DNA from: Naganishia liquefaciens
Lineage: Eukaryota; Basidiomycota; Tremellomycetes; Filobasidiales; Filobasidiaceae
DNA length: 64,000 nt
Direction of reading: 5' to 3'
NCBI GenBank assembly: GCA_013423385.1
Contig: BLZA01000019.1
Span: forward strand, 248,001 to 312,000
Below are positions 32,096-45,194 of the stretch, in pieces. The notes under the pieces are model-generated. The model was not told the origin of the DNA. It ran no database searches and worked only from the letters and a program-made list of their open reading frames with translations. Every line of letters begins with the position of its first letter. Position 1 is the first letter of the stretch. The position numbers and the translations under genes were made by a program.

Positions 32096-35000
32096 ATGAT
32101 TACGCTTACGCCCCTGACGGGTCCTCCATCTGGATCGTCGTCGGCACCCTTGGCAGATCAGCCAGTCTCATATCTGCTGCAAGTCGATGATGTCAAGGTG
32201 CTGCTTGACCTGGGAGGCTATGATCCACGGTCATGCTCGGAGAGGTCGTTTGAGTATGAGGAGAGGATAAGAGAGTGCGTTCCATCGCTCCCTTCACATT
32301 GGGAGATCTGACTGATTCCGCGCGTAGGCTGGCACCGGAGATCTCGCTCGTGCTACTTTCGCATTCACCCTCGATATACCTCTCACTTTACCCCTACGCT
32401 AGAGCTCACTGGGGATTGAAGTGCCCGGTATACGCAACTCAACCGACATTGGAAATGGGTCGAGTGGTCTGCCTCGAGGAAGCCCAGGACTGGAGAGCAG
32501 AAGTCAAGGTGGACGACCTCGAGTCATCGGAAAACACGCAACACGGCGGTCAAGCAATGGAGAGCATCAAGGAAGATGGGAAGACGGAGGAAGCCGAACA
32601 GGAAGAGCAAAAGCCGGAGAAGGGCAAGACTTCGCTGCTTCCTCTCAAGGGTCCGTTCATTTGCACGATCGACGAGATCAACGAGGCGTTTAATTGGGTC
32701 AAGTCGGTCCGGTACAGTCAACCGATCGTACTGAGTGGTGAGTTGATTTCAGCATGTCCGCAGTGTAAGACTTGCAGCTGATTTTTCTGTTTGTAAGGTG
32801 TCCTGTCACATCTCTTGCTCACTCCATATTCATCTGGACATACTCTCGGTGGAACGATCTTCAAACTTCGCTCGCCGACATCGGGAACAATATTGTACGC
32901 CGTAGGCATGAACCATACGCAAGAAAGACATCTCGATGGGACTGTAATTCTCAATCCCGGTAGGAAGTTTGGCTGGCTGCGATCACCCCGATGCTTACGT
33001 TGCGTATCGGTTCAGGAGGAATGCAGGAAGGACTGCAGAGGCCCGATCTTTTAATTGTGGAGGGGGGAAGGAGTCTGATTAAAGGTGTCAAGCAAAAAGA
33101 TAAGGCACAAGCGCTACTTAGTAAGGAATAAGATGGAATTTTGGTGCGGAGACTGATACATCGTTCACGCGCAGATCTGATCACATCGACGCTGACATCG
33201 AATAAGTCGCTATTATTTCCTGTCGATGCTTCACCACGTCTCTTGGAATTGCTCGTACTTCTCGATCAACATTGGTCATATTCAATCTCGCGGGAAAACG
33301 AGACTCGGCAACGCTGGAATTATCCGCTTTGTCTCGTGAGCCGGACTGCAGAGGAGATGCTCGTCTTTGCGAGAAGTCTGATGGAGTGGATGGGAGGCGC
33401 CATAGCCAAGGCGCAGGAGGATGTCATGAACGCCGATAACAAGCGGAGAGGATTTAGGCAGAAAGAGGTTCGAAGTCCTCTGAGCTTCAGGTGAGTAACT
33501 TTTCTCTCGATAATCGGCGTGCCTGACAATCAAACTCATGCCTCGCAGGCATTTGAAGTTCTACCCAACGCACGACGCTTTCCTGCGCGCGTTTCCTGAA
33601 AATTCGCCCAAGCTGGTTTTGGCTGTGCCGTTATCGATGTCGTATGGTCCATCACGTCGCCTCTTCACCAAGATGGCGGTTGAGGAATCCGCTACGATCG
33701 TCCTGACCGGAAGGAGTGAGGATCACACACTTTCGAACGAGATGTTCCGCATGTGGAACAGAATGCAAACACCGCCAGATCAATATGGTGCAGGGGGAGT
33801 CGGCACACCCAAATCCGCCAGCGGAAATATTTCGGTCATTATAGACAGCAAAGTCGCACTGGAAGGCAATGAGCTTGAAGCTCATCTCGAAGCTGAAAGA
33901 GTAGCAAAGGAGAAGGAAATGGCTCACAAAGCCGCCCAGGAGCGCTCGAGACGGATGCTGGAAGCCGATGATCTCGAGGACAGTGACAGTGATGAAGAGG
34001 ATGAAGATGAGGCGGATGTGGATGGAACGGAAGCCGCACTGGACAAGATTGGCACGGACGCATTGGAACGACTCGAGGGCAAGGGGGGACAGATCTCAAC
34101 AACAGGCATTCCTGCAGCAGGGAATGCCTTCATGGAAACAGACGACTTCCGGACGGCTTCATTCGACATTTACGTCAAGGGCCAACAGATGAGGACAACT
34201 TCATTCTTTGGCGGTGGTCGAGCTGGTCCGAGTGCGGGTCAAACACGTTTCCGAATGTTCCCCTTTGTCGAGCGGAAGATGAGGAAAGTGGACGTATACG
34301 GTGAGACGCTGGATGTCGGGGCATGGATCAGAAAGGGAAGAGAAATCGAAGAGGAGGTTGAAAGCCCGGAAGTTCGCGAAGCCAAAAGGCGTAAAAAAGA
34401 GGAAGAGGAGAAACAGGTCAGTGAAGCCATAGAGGACATCGCTGTTGAGGCTGAACATCCGGATTCGCAGAAAAAGCCACCAGAGCCACCATCCAAGTAC
34501 ATCAGTGAAGAGATCAGTGTCAACTTGAAATGCAGCATTTTTTACGTTGACATGGAGGGTTTGCATGATGGCCGAGCGATTAAGACTATTATCCCATCGC
34601 TCAATCCCCGGAGAGTCGTAAGTTGACAGAGCGATGGGGCAGGAAACCGGATTCCTGATACCCTTCTGGACAGATTGTCGTCCGGTCTCTTCCAGCAGCC
34701 TCGCAAGATCTCCTCACAAGCTGCGCCGGCGTCACAGCATTGACCAAAGAAATATACGTTCCGGAATTCAACGAGACTATATCAATCGGCGAACAGACCC
34801 AAAGTCATTCCATTAGTCTAAGTGAAGGACTGCTGAGCAGTCTATCTGGACAATGGGCAAGGGTAAGCCAGATCCTGGGCAGAGGGATGATTTGGCTAAA
34901 ACTGTTTATTGTAGTTCGAAGATTATGAAATTGCGCGAATTGCGGGAAGAATCACTTCTGGCGTGACTTCTGCCATTCCGGTGCTCGACTTGCCCTATAA

Positions 35001-35547
35001 AGCGTATCAAATGGAGACGGGCGACGGCGGAGAGAGCAAGGAAGATCCAAACGCCGATCCCGACGAGGCATATCTCCAGAATGCCATCGAGGGAGAAGAG
35101 GGTGACGACTTCAAGCCGATATTGCCGACGTCGGCCACTTCCGCACATGCTCCTAAGCAGACATCGCTGCTCTTTTCTGATGTCACGTCACACCTCGTTC
35201 AGAATGATCCTAGACCGGTGCTGCCACAATCACTCTACATCGGGGATTTGCGATTGACGGCGCTCAAGTCGACCCTCAACACCTCAGGCATTCCGGTTGA
35301 GTTTGCGGGAGAAGGCACGCTGATTTGCGGGCCGGGAGTACCTGACTTGGTCAAGAAGTATCAGGAAGCGAGCGAGAAGGGGTTGCCTATGGACGGACTT
35401 TCGGAGCAAGAGGATATTGGAGAGATTGTGGTCGTCCAGAAATCCGCAGACGGAAAGTTGCAGCTCGAAGGAGGGCTCTCGAGCGGAGAGACATATTATA
35501 CTGTGCGCAAAGTCCTTTACGGTAGCTTCGCGGAGGTCATCGTATGA
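32096..35547 (+). CDS. CFT2: CFT2 / CPSF100, cleavage and polyadenylation factor subunit
   Basis: Non-catalytic partner of the CPSF73 nuclease in mRNA 3' end processing. ATG at 32096 (MITLTPLTGPPSG); the metallo-beta-lactamase fold reads SYLLQVDDVKVLLDLGGYD and LVLLSHSPSIYLSLYPYA, where the zinc-binding HxHxDH of active relatives is replaced by HSPSIY, the expected loss in CPSF100. Then FNWVKSVRYSQPIVLS, LLTPYSSGHTLGGTIFKL, ILYAVGMNHTQERHLDG, GGMQEGLQRPDLLI and the beta-CASP half PKLVLAVPLSMSYGPSR. A very acidic insertion (DDLEDSDSDEEDEDEAD) and a Lys/Glu-rich linker precede the C-terminal domain with SLYIGDLRLTALKSTL. Stop TGA 35545-35547. About nine introns; the gene spans 3.45 kb and codes for over 900 residues, near the family norm. 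Confidence 0.93.
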
Positions 35548-35944
35548 TGGAGGTGTAGATATAGTCTTACATTTTGGTTGTAAATCTTGCGCTCTTGCTC
35601 AATCTGACATACATCATGGCAAGCCAAGATGGCTGTGTGCAGCGAGATCTCATTTGCTAGTGATCCCAGTCCACTTCTTATGACCTGTCCCTCGGGTACA
35701 GTTCTGATCGTGTCATGGTGTACCGAAAGCTAGCTGATGAGTGCGGATACTCCGGACAAGCTTCTTGACAGAGGTTGCAGAATAGCAGAATAGCGAAGAG
35801 CCGTCAGAATTCGCCGAGAAAGTGATCGAATCATCCGAAACCATCATTGGTTGACCCGGAGCGGTGACGCATATACACCGACAGGATAGTTTGCGCCGTT
35901 TCGAATAGTTTCTTGATACGTGGGCCCATACTCAGAGGTCGACC
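35548..35944. other. Intergenic, CFT2 3' flank and ARO7 promoter
   Basis: 397 bp between two plus-strand genes. A direct repeat of AGAATAGC near 35780-35795 is the only pattern noticed. No gene seen. Confidence 0.5.
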
Positions 35945-37167
35945 ATGAACTTCACTACTGGCTCATCGGTAGATGAACTGCTGTCTTTAGACAAGATCCG
36001 CAGCACTTTGATCCGACTTGAGGACACTATTATCTTTGGTGAATTGGTCCTCTCAATTTGGTTGCCACATCAGCACTGATGCACTTCCCGGTAGCCTTGA
36101 TCGAGCGTTCGCAGTTCGCATGGAACCGCAAGATTTACGAGAAAGGGGCGTTCAAAGAGCTTCTGGAACTAGAATTCGAGGGCAGCTGGCTGGAATGGTT
36201 TCTGCTCGAGACTGAAAGCTTTCACGGTGAGCATTTCACGCCTCTTCGCTCTCTCGATAGCATATTCAACCTATCGCAGCCAAAGCTAGACGATTCACTA
36301 GGTAATCTGGCGTACACAGCCTCAAGCCTGACAGGATATTGATCAAGTGTTTCCGTTGTTGCAGTCCGGACGAGCATCCCTTCACCCCCATAGAAAAGCT
36401 ACCAAAGCCTGTTATCGCCAAGCAGTCTTTTCCCTCCTTGCTACACGTCCCGGCAGCTTCTCATCCATCCACCAACGCAAATGCCAGAATCCTAGACTTT
36501 TACGTCAATAAGATTGTGCCAGCTATCACAAAGAAGGTGAAAGTGTCACAAGGCAATGCAGACAGGGACGATGGGAACTACGGCAGCAGTGCTACACGTG
36601 ACGTCGAAGTCCTGCAGGCCCTAAGCCGGCGTATACATTTTGGTACGTACCCTGCTTGGTTTTTGACGCATTGTTCTTGTTCTTTGATCGTGTCTGATTC
36701 CACTGGTGCATTGTCTTCCTGTCAGGCATGTTTGTTTCGGAGTCCAAATTCCGTGAGGCCCCACACAAGTTCATCCCTCACATAATCTCGCAACCGCCCA
36801 ACACCGAAGCTCTCGCCGGTCTGATCACGAAACCTGCCGTCGAAGCCGCCCTGCTCGTGCGATTAGGCAACAAGGCAGAAATCTACGGTCAAGAACTGGA
36901 TCCGCAGGGGAAGCTCCGCAAGAACCCCGGAGATTTCCAAGCGGGTACATCGGGTGATGCGGAGACTCGACTGGATACTGATGAAGTCGTTGCATTGTAC
37001 CGAGACTGGGTCATCCCGCTGACGAAGGACGTCGAGGTGAGTCTAGTCGTCATCTGGGCTGTACGTGACCATTAATGACGACTGAATGCCAGGTCGACTA
37101 CCTCATCCATCGCCTCGATGGTGTTCCTCAGAGTCAAGTTGATGCGTGGATGGCTGTGGACGAGTAA
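35945..37167 (+). CDS. ARO7: Chorismate mutase
   Basis: Converts chorismate to prephenate, the committed step to phenylalanine and tyrosine. ATG at 35945 begins [20 protein letters not shown] with the catalytic-type Arg in [11 protein letters not shown]; splicing at 35946 onward joins to [86 protein letters not shown] and [11 protein letters not shown] (conserved Arg and Lys of the active site). The end is [23 protein letters not shown] with stop TAA 37165-37167. All-helical AroQ eukaryotic type, about 300 residues, longer than yeast Aro7 by inserts in loops. Five introns. Eukaryotic enzymes are inhibited by Tyr and activated by Trp; the regulatory region looks present but this was not tested. 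Tail to tail with the arrestin gene, 90 bp apart. Confidence 0.93.
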
Positions 37168-37257
37168 TTTCGGAAAGATCTGGCTTGATTGAACCATGTG
37201 GTTGTATACTAATGCGATGTGCCAATTACAACGTTTCCAGCTGCGCTTCTATTCTGT

Positions 37258-40200
37258 CTATTCCAACCCCAATCTTGATCTTGATCTTGCTGCTTCGGGT
37301 CTGGCGGATCGTGATCTTGACCGAGCTTCTCTGATTTCATAACCCGCTTCGCTCTGCAGAACATCATCATATGCCGGCGGCTCCTCGCCAGCCTCGGTTT
37401 CCTGACCACTGATTAGCCTGTCGAAGACGATGTTTCTCTCCAGCAGCGTATCTGGGACTTCGACCATGTCGTGATGATCCCCACCTGCGACGCTCCCGCG
37501 ATCCGACGTGGATCGGACCGCAGACAGAGATCGCGCCGTTGCCCCTGGTGCAGGGCTCGGCGAGTACCGCTGTCCTCGATGATGAGACGTCGCTCTGGTC
37601 ACCGTTGTTGAATTTATCAATCCCGCTGAGAGCTCTAGCGGTACTTGTCCGGGACCTCCCCGGCCATTAGAGTGAATTCGACAGTGGATTGCCGTTGCCG
37701 CAGCAGGAGGGACTGAGTCCGGCGCATACGTTGGCAGGCTGTTCCATTGCGAATTGGACCGGCAGTCGAGAAGATGAAGAGGTGTTTCAATAATGATATC
37801 GAACTTGGCGAAAACTCGGATGAGCAGACGAAAAATGCTTCAGGCGACAAGTCCCCAAACTCACTTGTTTACGTCTTCCCTTTGCATCTACTGCAACATC
37901 ATCCCCGCGTTCTACCCGAATGATCAGCTTGAGCCAATGTGAGATGGACATGTTCGTTTTCGCGTGTTTGGTGGTAAAGCGGATTCTCCCGGAGCAATCC
38001 GGGACCTGGAGAGTGGTATCTAGATACCACGGGCCAAAGGGATCAAGTAAAGAAGCGACGGCATCATCTTCGGTATCGTTGCCCTGCATGGCTTGAACAG
38101 CGAATGCGGCGAGAGGTGATGACCAGATTGCCTCCGTCGAATCCGACAAGATCGGTAGCAGAGGCTCAGGCGGTTTCGTATCGTGCTTCAGTGCCATCAG
38201 CGGATATCGCTTGACAGCTTCGTGCCTTGCGACTCGTTTGTCATGGGCAAAATAGTCAATTTTTTCTACGTTGAAACGCGGAGTATCAGTATGGTCCAAA
38301 CGGAACGATGATTGCCTTACCCTCGATCATCGCGGACAATCTGTAAATTTTACATTTTGACATTGGCATGAACCGCAGGCTCATCGGACTGTAATGGAAA
38401 AGGACTGCTCAGCATGCCTCCAAAGCCCAGATTGCTCATTCAGACCTACATTTGTCCCCCTATCGGGAATGCCTTTCCAGACAAAGCTACTAAATATCTG
38501 TATTCCAAGACAAAGCTGCATCGGTACAAGCAGAAACTGCAATTCGCGCCGACTCACCGAAGTTGATCTTCCCATTGTCTCTCCACTATGACATTCTCGG
38601 TCTCTTCCAGGTCATCTTCGCCTGGACTAGCAATCAGATTAACCTCCTGCTCTTCAACGTAATTCGGCGACAATGCTCCAACTCGAACGACTGTAGCCTT
38701 GAGTCGATAAGTCACAGATCCGAAATCTGCATGGATAGTTGGCGGGCAGCTGGCTGGAACAGAGAAGGAGATGGGATAATTGTACGTCCCTATTGAGGCG
38801 AGCATAAGAAAGGTCAGGTGAATCCAGCCTGTTATTACTCGGGGTCACGCGTACCCTTTCTGAACTCTTTCCAATTGTGTACGCCTTCGCTGTCGTCCCA
38901 GTCCTCTCCCTTCAGCGCGCCGGTCAAGACCTTTAGACCGATATGTCGACCTCGACTGCGACTCTCACTGCGCTCATCCTTGTTTCTAGTCGCGCTAGTC
39001 CCTCTACCGGTTCGAGATGGACTTCTGCCTGCGCCGCCTCTCCCGAACGGCCTGAACTCTTCATGCTCATCTGCTAGTCGACGAAGCCGGCCATCGGCAA
39101 TAACAGATGCCTCCCGCACGGGCAGCGGAGGGACTAGACTTTCATTGCTGCTTCGTCGACCGAGACCGGAAGACGACGGTGCAGCCCGGGATCGACTGCG
39201 GGAGGTAGCACCTCCTTTGCTCAGATTGCGCAAGGTGCTGGTAACCGCCGCGAATGAAAACTTTCCCGGCTTCCTACCCCGCTCACCAGACTGACTTGCA
39301 GCAGTGAGAGATGATGACGATGACGCTATAGGCTCTTGTAAACCGTGGCCGGGAATGGATATCTGTGAAGCCGTTGCCGAATGCATGTTGAGTCCAAGGT
39401 GCGACCCTGAAGTCCTGCGTCGCATCCCTAGACTCAGAGCTGGCGGTCTCATCGTTGAGGAAATCGAGCCGTCTCGGCTGGCACGACTCCTTGGTGACTG
39501 GGGACCTAGGATGGGCGATTGCTGAGGCGACGCAACTTGCTCCACTAGGCTGCTCTGTCGGGAACCCGGTCTGGTTACCGAGATGTAATTCTGTTCCGAG
39601 CGTGATGATATCGAATGTCGATGATCTGGGTTTGACGAGGGCGAACCTTCCGGTAGAGTGGATATTGAACCTCTCGGCGTGTCGGGTGGATGGTTCGGAT
39701 CGGCTCCAGATCCATGAGCGGTGTCTGTGGCCAGATTCTGGTTTAGTGACGGTCGAACCGGTTGAGCGGATATCGCCAGATCTTCGATAGCTTGAGTGAC
39801 CCCAGAAACTGGGGGGAATGATTGGCGATTCGGGCTTGTGAATCGAGACGACTCTGCAGATGTGTCCATGCTCGCAATCGGACTCAGACTTCCCTCTGCG
39901 AGATCGACTTCATCACTGGTGTAGTGATAACCTCCTGCAGGTCGGGATATTGACTCGGGGGTCTCGGCTTCGCGGCGCAAGGACGACGCCCGAGGGTGAA
40001 ACGCGCTCGATGCTCGAAGGGGATCACGTACAGAATACGCCGGTGACGGTCCACGCTGCCGGAAAAGATCTTCGTTATGAGCTAATTCTCGTGGCGTATT
40101 CGTGGTGAAGTCTCCCACGGAAGCTCGTCCGAGTGTGCCGCCGAGTCCCGCGCCAGGTCCCTCATCCATCGGCGTATGCAGCGCGCTTGTGATGTCTCGA

Positions 40201-41402
40201 TCAAAGCTCTGTCGTCTTGTTGGTGGTTGTGTCTGCGTATGGTTCAGCGGAGGACGTTGACCTTCAGGCATCGCGCTGAACGAACGAGGCTGTATTCGAG
40301 CGATTGGGGCTCGACCGCGTTCCTCGGTACCCGGATGCCCAGTCCTCCCAGCACGACCCCTTGTAGTCCCGTCGTCTTCTGCGTGCTCTTCTCCTTCGGA
40401 AAACTCGTCTCCCTCATGCAACTCCCAGTCTTCGTCGATTCTGGATCCCGGACCGAGCGAAACCGCTCTCCTGTCGCGACTCCTGGAATGGGACTGGGCG
40501 GCCGTGAAGAATGTCAGGGTTTCCGAGAGGAACACATTCTCTTCCGATGTCTCCGTTCGCCGTGGACCGATACCTTCAGGCCATTCCGTGCGAGCTTTTC
40601 CCTCAATCTTGACTTCTATCCGTCGAATGCGAGACGGTTTCGTCAGCTTGAGTGTGAGTAGTCCTCGAACCACTGCAGGTGCCTCATCGGGTCGTTCGGG
40701 TAACGGCCTTCCCCGTGCATCCATTCCAGTTGCATTGCCTAGTACCCATTGCAATTTATGATGAGTTCTTCTCTCTCGCAGCTGGGATCATTCTCGCGGA
40801 CTCACCGCGCAAATAGGTAATCGGCTCCGTCAACCGGATCGCCAGCGGAGTATGCTGCACAATGGCTCGGGGCATCTTGACGGGCTTGACCTCTACGGTA
40901 CCTGCGGGCTTGTACGGCATCCGACCACGCTCCTCATCAATCCCGATGGCGTTGCTCGGTGAAAGAGGGCGATGAGGGGCAGATCCGTCTTCCGCATCTA
41001 CGGGTGAGCGAGGAACGCCACTGCCGACGTCGTGTCGCCAGTGTGGGCCCTGCGGTCCCCAATTGCGGTAGAGTAGCCGAGCCAGGTTTGCAGCGTGTGT
41101 GAGTCGGGATCCGAAAATGCGGCAGTCCTGAGCTGAGAAAGAGGCGAGATTGCCAAGTCTGCTATACCGACATTCCCCAAATGCTTGCTGTCCAGATGCA
41201 GCGCTGACAGATTGCAGGATGTCTGTCCGTCTTGTATCCGCGCCGATGCGGATGCTGATGGCTTATCTACAGCCAATCGTCCCGACACGCGAGGACCGGA
41301 CGGTCGTCTCCGGTACAGGCACCATTGTTTCATATTTGCGTTGACAGGAAAGTTGCTGGGTCGCTCGCTCGCTTTTACAACTACCAAATTGGTGGAGCCC
41401 AT
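37258..41402 (-). CDS. Alpha-arrestin (ART/Ldb19-like trafficking adaptor) with PPxY motif
   Basis: Adaptor that recruits a NEDD4-type ubiquitin ligase to plasma-membrane transporters. Arrestin N-half: PRAIVQHTPLAIRLTEPITYLRG, RGLLTLKLTKPSRIRRIEVK, IEGKARTEWPEGIG. A low-complexity insertion of about 500 residues follows (most of exon 38835-40754), rich in Ser, Arg and Pro, with likely phosphosites. Then TYNYPISFSVPASCPPTIHADFG shortened here to YNYPISFSVPASCPPTI, VTYRLKATVVRVG, LVALSGKAFPIGGQ and WLKLIIRVERGDD. The C terminus has the ligase-binding motif EEPPAYDDV and an Arg/Ser tail; stop TAG 37258-37260. Over 1,100 residues. Start at 41402 (MGSTNLVVVKASERP) is preferred; an in-frame ATG at 41477 would lie 10 bp from the preceding stop. 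The intron joining exon 1 to exon 2 near 41130-41170 is uncertain. Confidence 0.85.
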
Positions 41403-41487
41403 GCGCGCCCCTTGACCTCGCGCTGCCTCACACGGTATCCTTCGAGAGTCCCTGGCTTCTAGTACGTGCCTCATCATAACCCTGGCG

Positions 41488-43597
41488 CTAGTCCATTGCG
41501 ATTACTGCCCTATCCGGTTTCCCAAGCAGATTCTTCTGCTGTATAAGATTCGCCAGAGCTTCCACCTGCGACGATATGGGTCAGAATTCAACGGTTCGAA
41601 TGTTCCGATTGCGACTCTACTTGCCTTCATGCTCGTGTCCTTGATCCGCTCATCCCATCTCTCGGTCAATAGAATGCCCTCTACCGGCTTCTCTTCCCGC
41701 TCGACGCCTAGTCCTCCAGCGGTACCCTGGATGTCCTCCTCTTCCTGTGATCGACCCTCAAAGAAGATGGTCTGCTGTACCTGATCAATCCACGCGCGTA
41801 GACTATGAGCGGCACGATTAGAATTTGTACCGCACGCAATGGGGACAGAACGTACCGTCCTTGTTCTATCATACTAGCAGAGGAATGTTTACTTGAGAAT
41901 CATGACTTGATGAAGGTCTACAGCAATGGACTCACGTTCTAGCCATAGCCTCCGCCGCATACGGCGTCAAATCCAGTAAGGTACCAAGTCCGTCAAACTT
42001 GATGTTGTCATATACCTACAAGGTGCGGCTTAGCGGCTATTCAGACACTGATTGTCTCCACATACCTTGGTACAAGCCAAAATGTTGTGCTCCATTACAG
42101 CTTTATCAAGCACATTCTCTGGGCCCTTCCTGCCTGTTACCGCGAGTTGTCCATCTTCCTCGTCCAAAGCTACAAGACGCCTATCGAGGGGAATCTTCGC
42201 CAATTGGTGTTCCTGAAGCTGGCTCTCGAATTCCTTGACTTCGCTGACCCGTAAGATTTGATCCAAGAACATTTTTCGCAAGATCGATGAGCTGTATGTC
42301 GGTAGTGCTGACGTGGTGCGCTCGTCTCGATACAGATTGGCTAGAACGCGGGATCGCTGCGGTCCTGCCGGGCCGAGGATTGCGCAGGTAACAGCGGCAG
42401 ATCTGAAACCATAACCAAGAGTAGGGTTGGCTGAAGACGGACGGGTATTCGGTCCTTAGACTTACAGCATGAATATTCTCTCTTCTTCAACTATATCCTG
42501 CTCAAACGAAAGGTCGTGATATTTGACTGCAGCTTCATTGAACCGTCGACTAAAATCCGCGAGACGTGCCTTCACATGGAGTTTGAGTGTCTCTGCCAAC
42601 CGAATTGTCAAAGAACGGACCTGACACAGCTTGAAAGCAAGTCTTGTCGCCTTGTCTTTCGTAGAGTGGATGAGGAGAGACGCGCGATTAAAATAAGTTT
42701 GAGCTTGACCGGATTCTCCGCACTCGTGGGGACAGATATCAGCGATTATTGACGAACGGGTGATCCTTCGGCTGAAAGTCTTACCTCGAGCAACAGCCGC
42801 ACGATCTTCATATATACGTCCAGTTTCTGATCTTCCGTGATGACTCTGAAGGCGAGAGGGGGCATGAGCAAAGTCAAGGTGTACGCCCGCTGCGCCCATA
42901 CCTGCTTGTGGTCTCCATTTGAATGCCCATGAGTACCTTCGCCGCAGTAAGCCAATCTTCCTCCAGCTCCAAGATGTGTGAGAGAATGTGTTTCGAGGAT
43001 GTCACCTGTATTGAAATGGTTCTCAGCATCAAAAAAGACGAGTGTTACAGAGCTTACATACCTGCTCATCACACCATCCTCTACCGCTGTCAGAACCCGC
43101 ATCATTTCTCAAGGTTTCAGCGGCACCAATGATACCTTCCACCACTTCCTTTCTCGCTTCAAATGCCGCTGCGTTCTTTGAGTCCCAGACCTCCTTGCCG
43201 ATCCCGTAGAACTTCCTCTCATCCGCATCAAGGGCATTCTCCGGTGTAATCTTTTCGATAGCTTGCCCACTGGAGAACAGCGATGGCTTGAGGAGTCGCA
43301 AGTCAATCTCGAGTCCGGCGCCGAGCGCGAGCACCAGCGCTGTGAGTGCAGATCGACCGACAATGAGAGGAGTGTTTTCAGAGTTGATGAGATGTGTCGC
43401 AAAGGTGACAAGCACATCAGATGGCGGAGGGATTGACAATGTCAGTGTTCGTTGAAGAATATCTAGGACACTCGTGATCTGCATAGATCGATCCGACCTG
43501 ATAACAATTGAATGATGATGAGACAATTCGACCATGAACCACACAACGGTCAGCCTCACCCTGAAAGCGCTTGCGAGATTTCGTCCTGAATAGCCAT
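41488..43597 (-). CDS. CSN4: COP9 signalosome subunit 4
   Basis: PCI-domain subunit of the complex that removes NEDD8 from cullins. ATG at 43597 begins MAIQDEISQALSG and splices onto SDRSMQITSVLDILQRTL. Helical repeats follow (LVTFATHLINSENTPLIVGR, YTLTLLMPPLAFRVITEDQ, GESGQAQTYFNRASLLIH, FNEAAVKYHDLSFE), then the CSN4-specific block FMLSAAVTCAILGPAGPQRS and TYSSSILRKMFLDQILR. The PCI winged helix reads VMEHNILACTKVYDNIKFDGL and LLDLTPYAAEAMARTMIEQG, and the last helix ends LANLIQQKNLLGKPDRAVI with stop TAG 41488-41490. About 440-450 residues, matching the family. The next gene on this strand, the arrestin, starts only 85 bp past the stop. Confidence 0.9.
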
Positions 43598-43964
43598 GGT
43601 GCATCGGCTCTATGAACCAGCTTCTGTGTCTGTAACCTTTTGGCGATTCCGCTCAAGTCAAGTAAACCAGGAGTCTTAACCTCAAGTCACGGCCTAATGC
43701 GGGGACGATGCAGGATGACGATTCATCCAGGTCAACCATTGCTAATAAGCGGAGCTAGGTTAAGCAGCGGATCCAAAGTCCGAAATTCTGATCGTCCGTA
43801 ACATAGCAACCGCAACTCTCAAGTCTCGACTAGGTAATGAGTGTACAGCACCTGAACATTGACCTGAACAAGTCGGCGATTTTGACGTCGCACTCTATTC
43901 CTACCCAAAATCCCTGACTTTACCCAATTGATCTTCTAGTTCTCGCTCGCCGCCAATCGTCAGC
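43598..43964. promoter_or_regulatory. Divergent promoter region, CSN4 / GPN3
   Basis: 367 bp between outward start codons of two housekeeping genes. No TATA box or dyad recognised. Confidence 0.5.
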
Positions 43965-45135
43965 ATGCGTTACGCTGTCTTTGTCACCGGTATGCCTTTT
44001 GTTTCTTGAGGAGGGCAAAACGTATCATGGTCATGTTAACCCCTTCTTCATAGGCCCTGCTGGAGCCGGAAAGTCCACTTTCTGTAACGCGTTGATTACA
44101 CATGCGCAGACGTTGAAGCGGACAATCCATTATGTCAACTTGGATCCCGCCGCTACAAATTTCGACTTTGAGCCGTCGGTGGATATCAAGGATCTTATCG
44201 ATCTGCAAGATGTTATGGACGAGCTTGAGTTCGGTCCCAACGGTGGCCTGGTGTATTGTTTCGAGTAAGTGTGGGTGGTCTTCAACTCTTACAACCAGGG
44301 AGAAACTTATATTTCAGCGCGCTGCCAGATACTTGCTGAACAACTTGGACTGGCTAGACGAAGAGCTCGGCACATACGAAGATGACTACCTGATCATCGA
44401 TTGCCCAGGTGAGTCTTCACGTTCTCGAATAGCTAGTAATTCTCTGAACCTTTCATGACACAGGCCAAATCGAGCTATATACACATATTCCGCTGCTCCC
44501 CCGCCTGGTCAGCCATCTAGCGAATTCATCCCTCCAATTCCGCGTGTCCGCCGTCTACCTGCTCGAATCACAGTTTATACAAGCAGACAAGCCAAAATTT
44601 TTCGCAGGAGTCATGTCGGCCATGTCGTGTATGATGTCTCTCGGATGCAGCATGATCTGCCTCATGAGCAAGATGGACCTGATCAAGTCTAGCGGTGGCG
44701 GGACAGGCAAAGGGATTCGAGGACAGCATAAGATTGGAAAGGAGATTGGACGCTATCTGGATCCGGACCCGATGTTGCTGTTGGAGGATATCAATCAGGA
44801 AACAAACCCTAAATTCCACGCGCTGAATCAAGCCGTCGTAGACCTGGTATGTTTTAGTAGATTGCGACAGTGGCGTGGCGCTGAAGCATGATATTCCAGA
44901 TACAGGATCACAACATTGTTTCCTTCCTGCCGCTGGATGTTACGGACGAAGACTCCGTAAATTCTGCTCTGAGCCACATAGACAATGCGATGCAGTATGG
45001 GGAAGATGAGGAACCCAAGATGCCAGATGATATGGACGGAGGTAATGAAAAGACACCATCGTCGATATTCCCTTTTATTGATCATTTCTTTGTTTGTCTG
45101 TGATACCAGGCGATGTTCCCGACCTCGATGACTAA
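43965..45135 (+). CDS. GPN3: GPN-loop GTPase 3
   Basis: GTPase that with GPN1 assists assembly and nuclear import of RNA polymerase II. ATG at 43965 (MRYAVFVTG); the P-loop [15 protein letters not shown] follows the first intron, then [21 protein letters not shown] (switch region), the signature Gly-Pro-Asn loop in [32 protein letters not shown] (G3), [19 protein letters not shown], and the base-recognition motif CLMSKMDLI. The C terminus is acidic ([15 protein letters not shown] to GGDVPDLDD), stop TAA 45133-45135. About 295 residues in seven exons. The small final exon completes the family C terminus. Tail to tail with glutamate 5-kinase, 59 bp apart. Confidence 0.93.
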
Positions 45136-45194
45136 AGACATTGTTGACATTATAACGGTTGTATATGTGATGCCGAATATCATCCCCATCTTGA

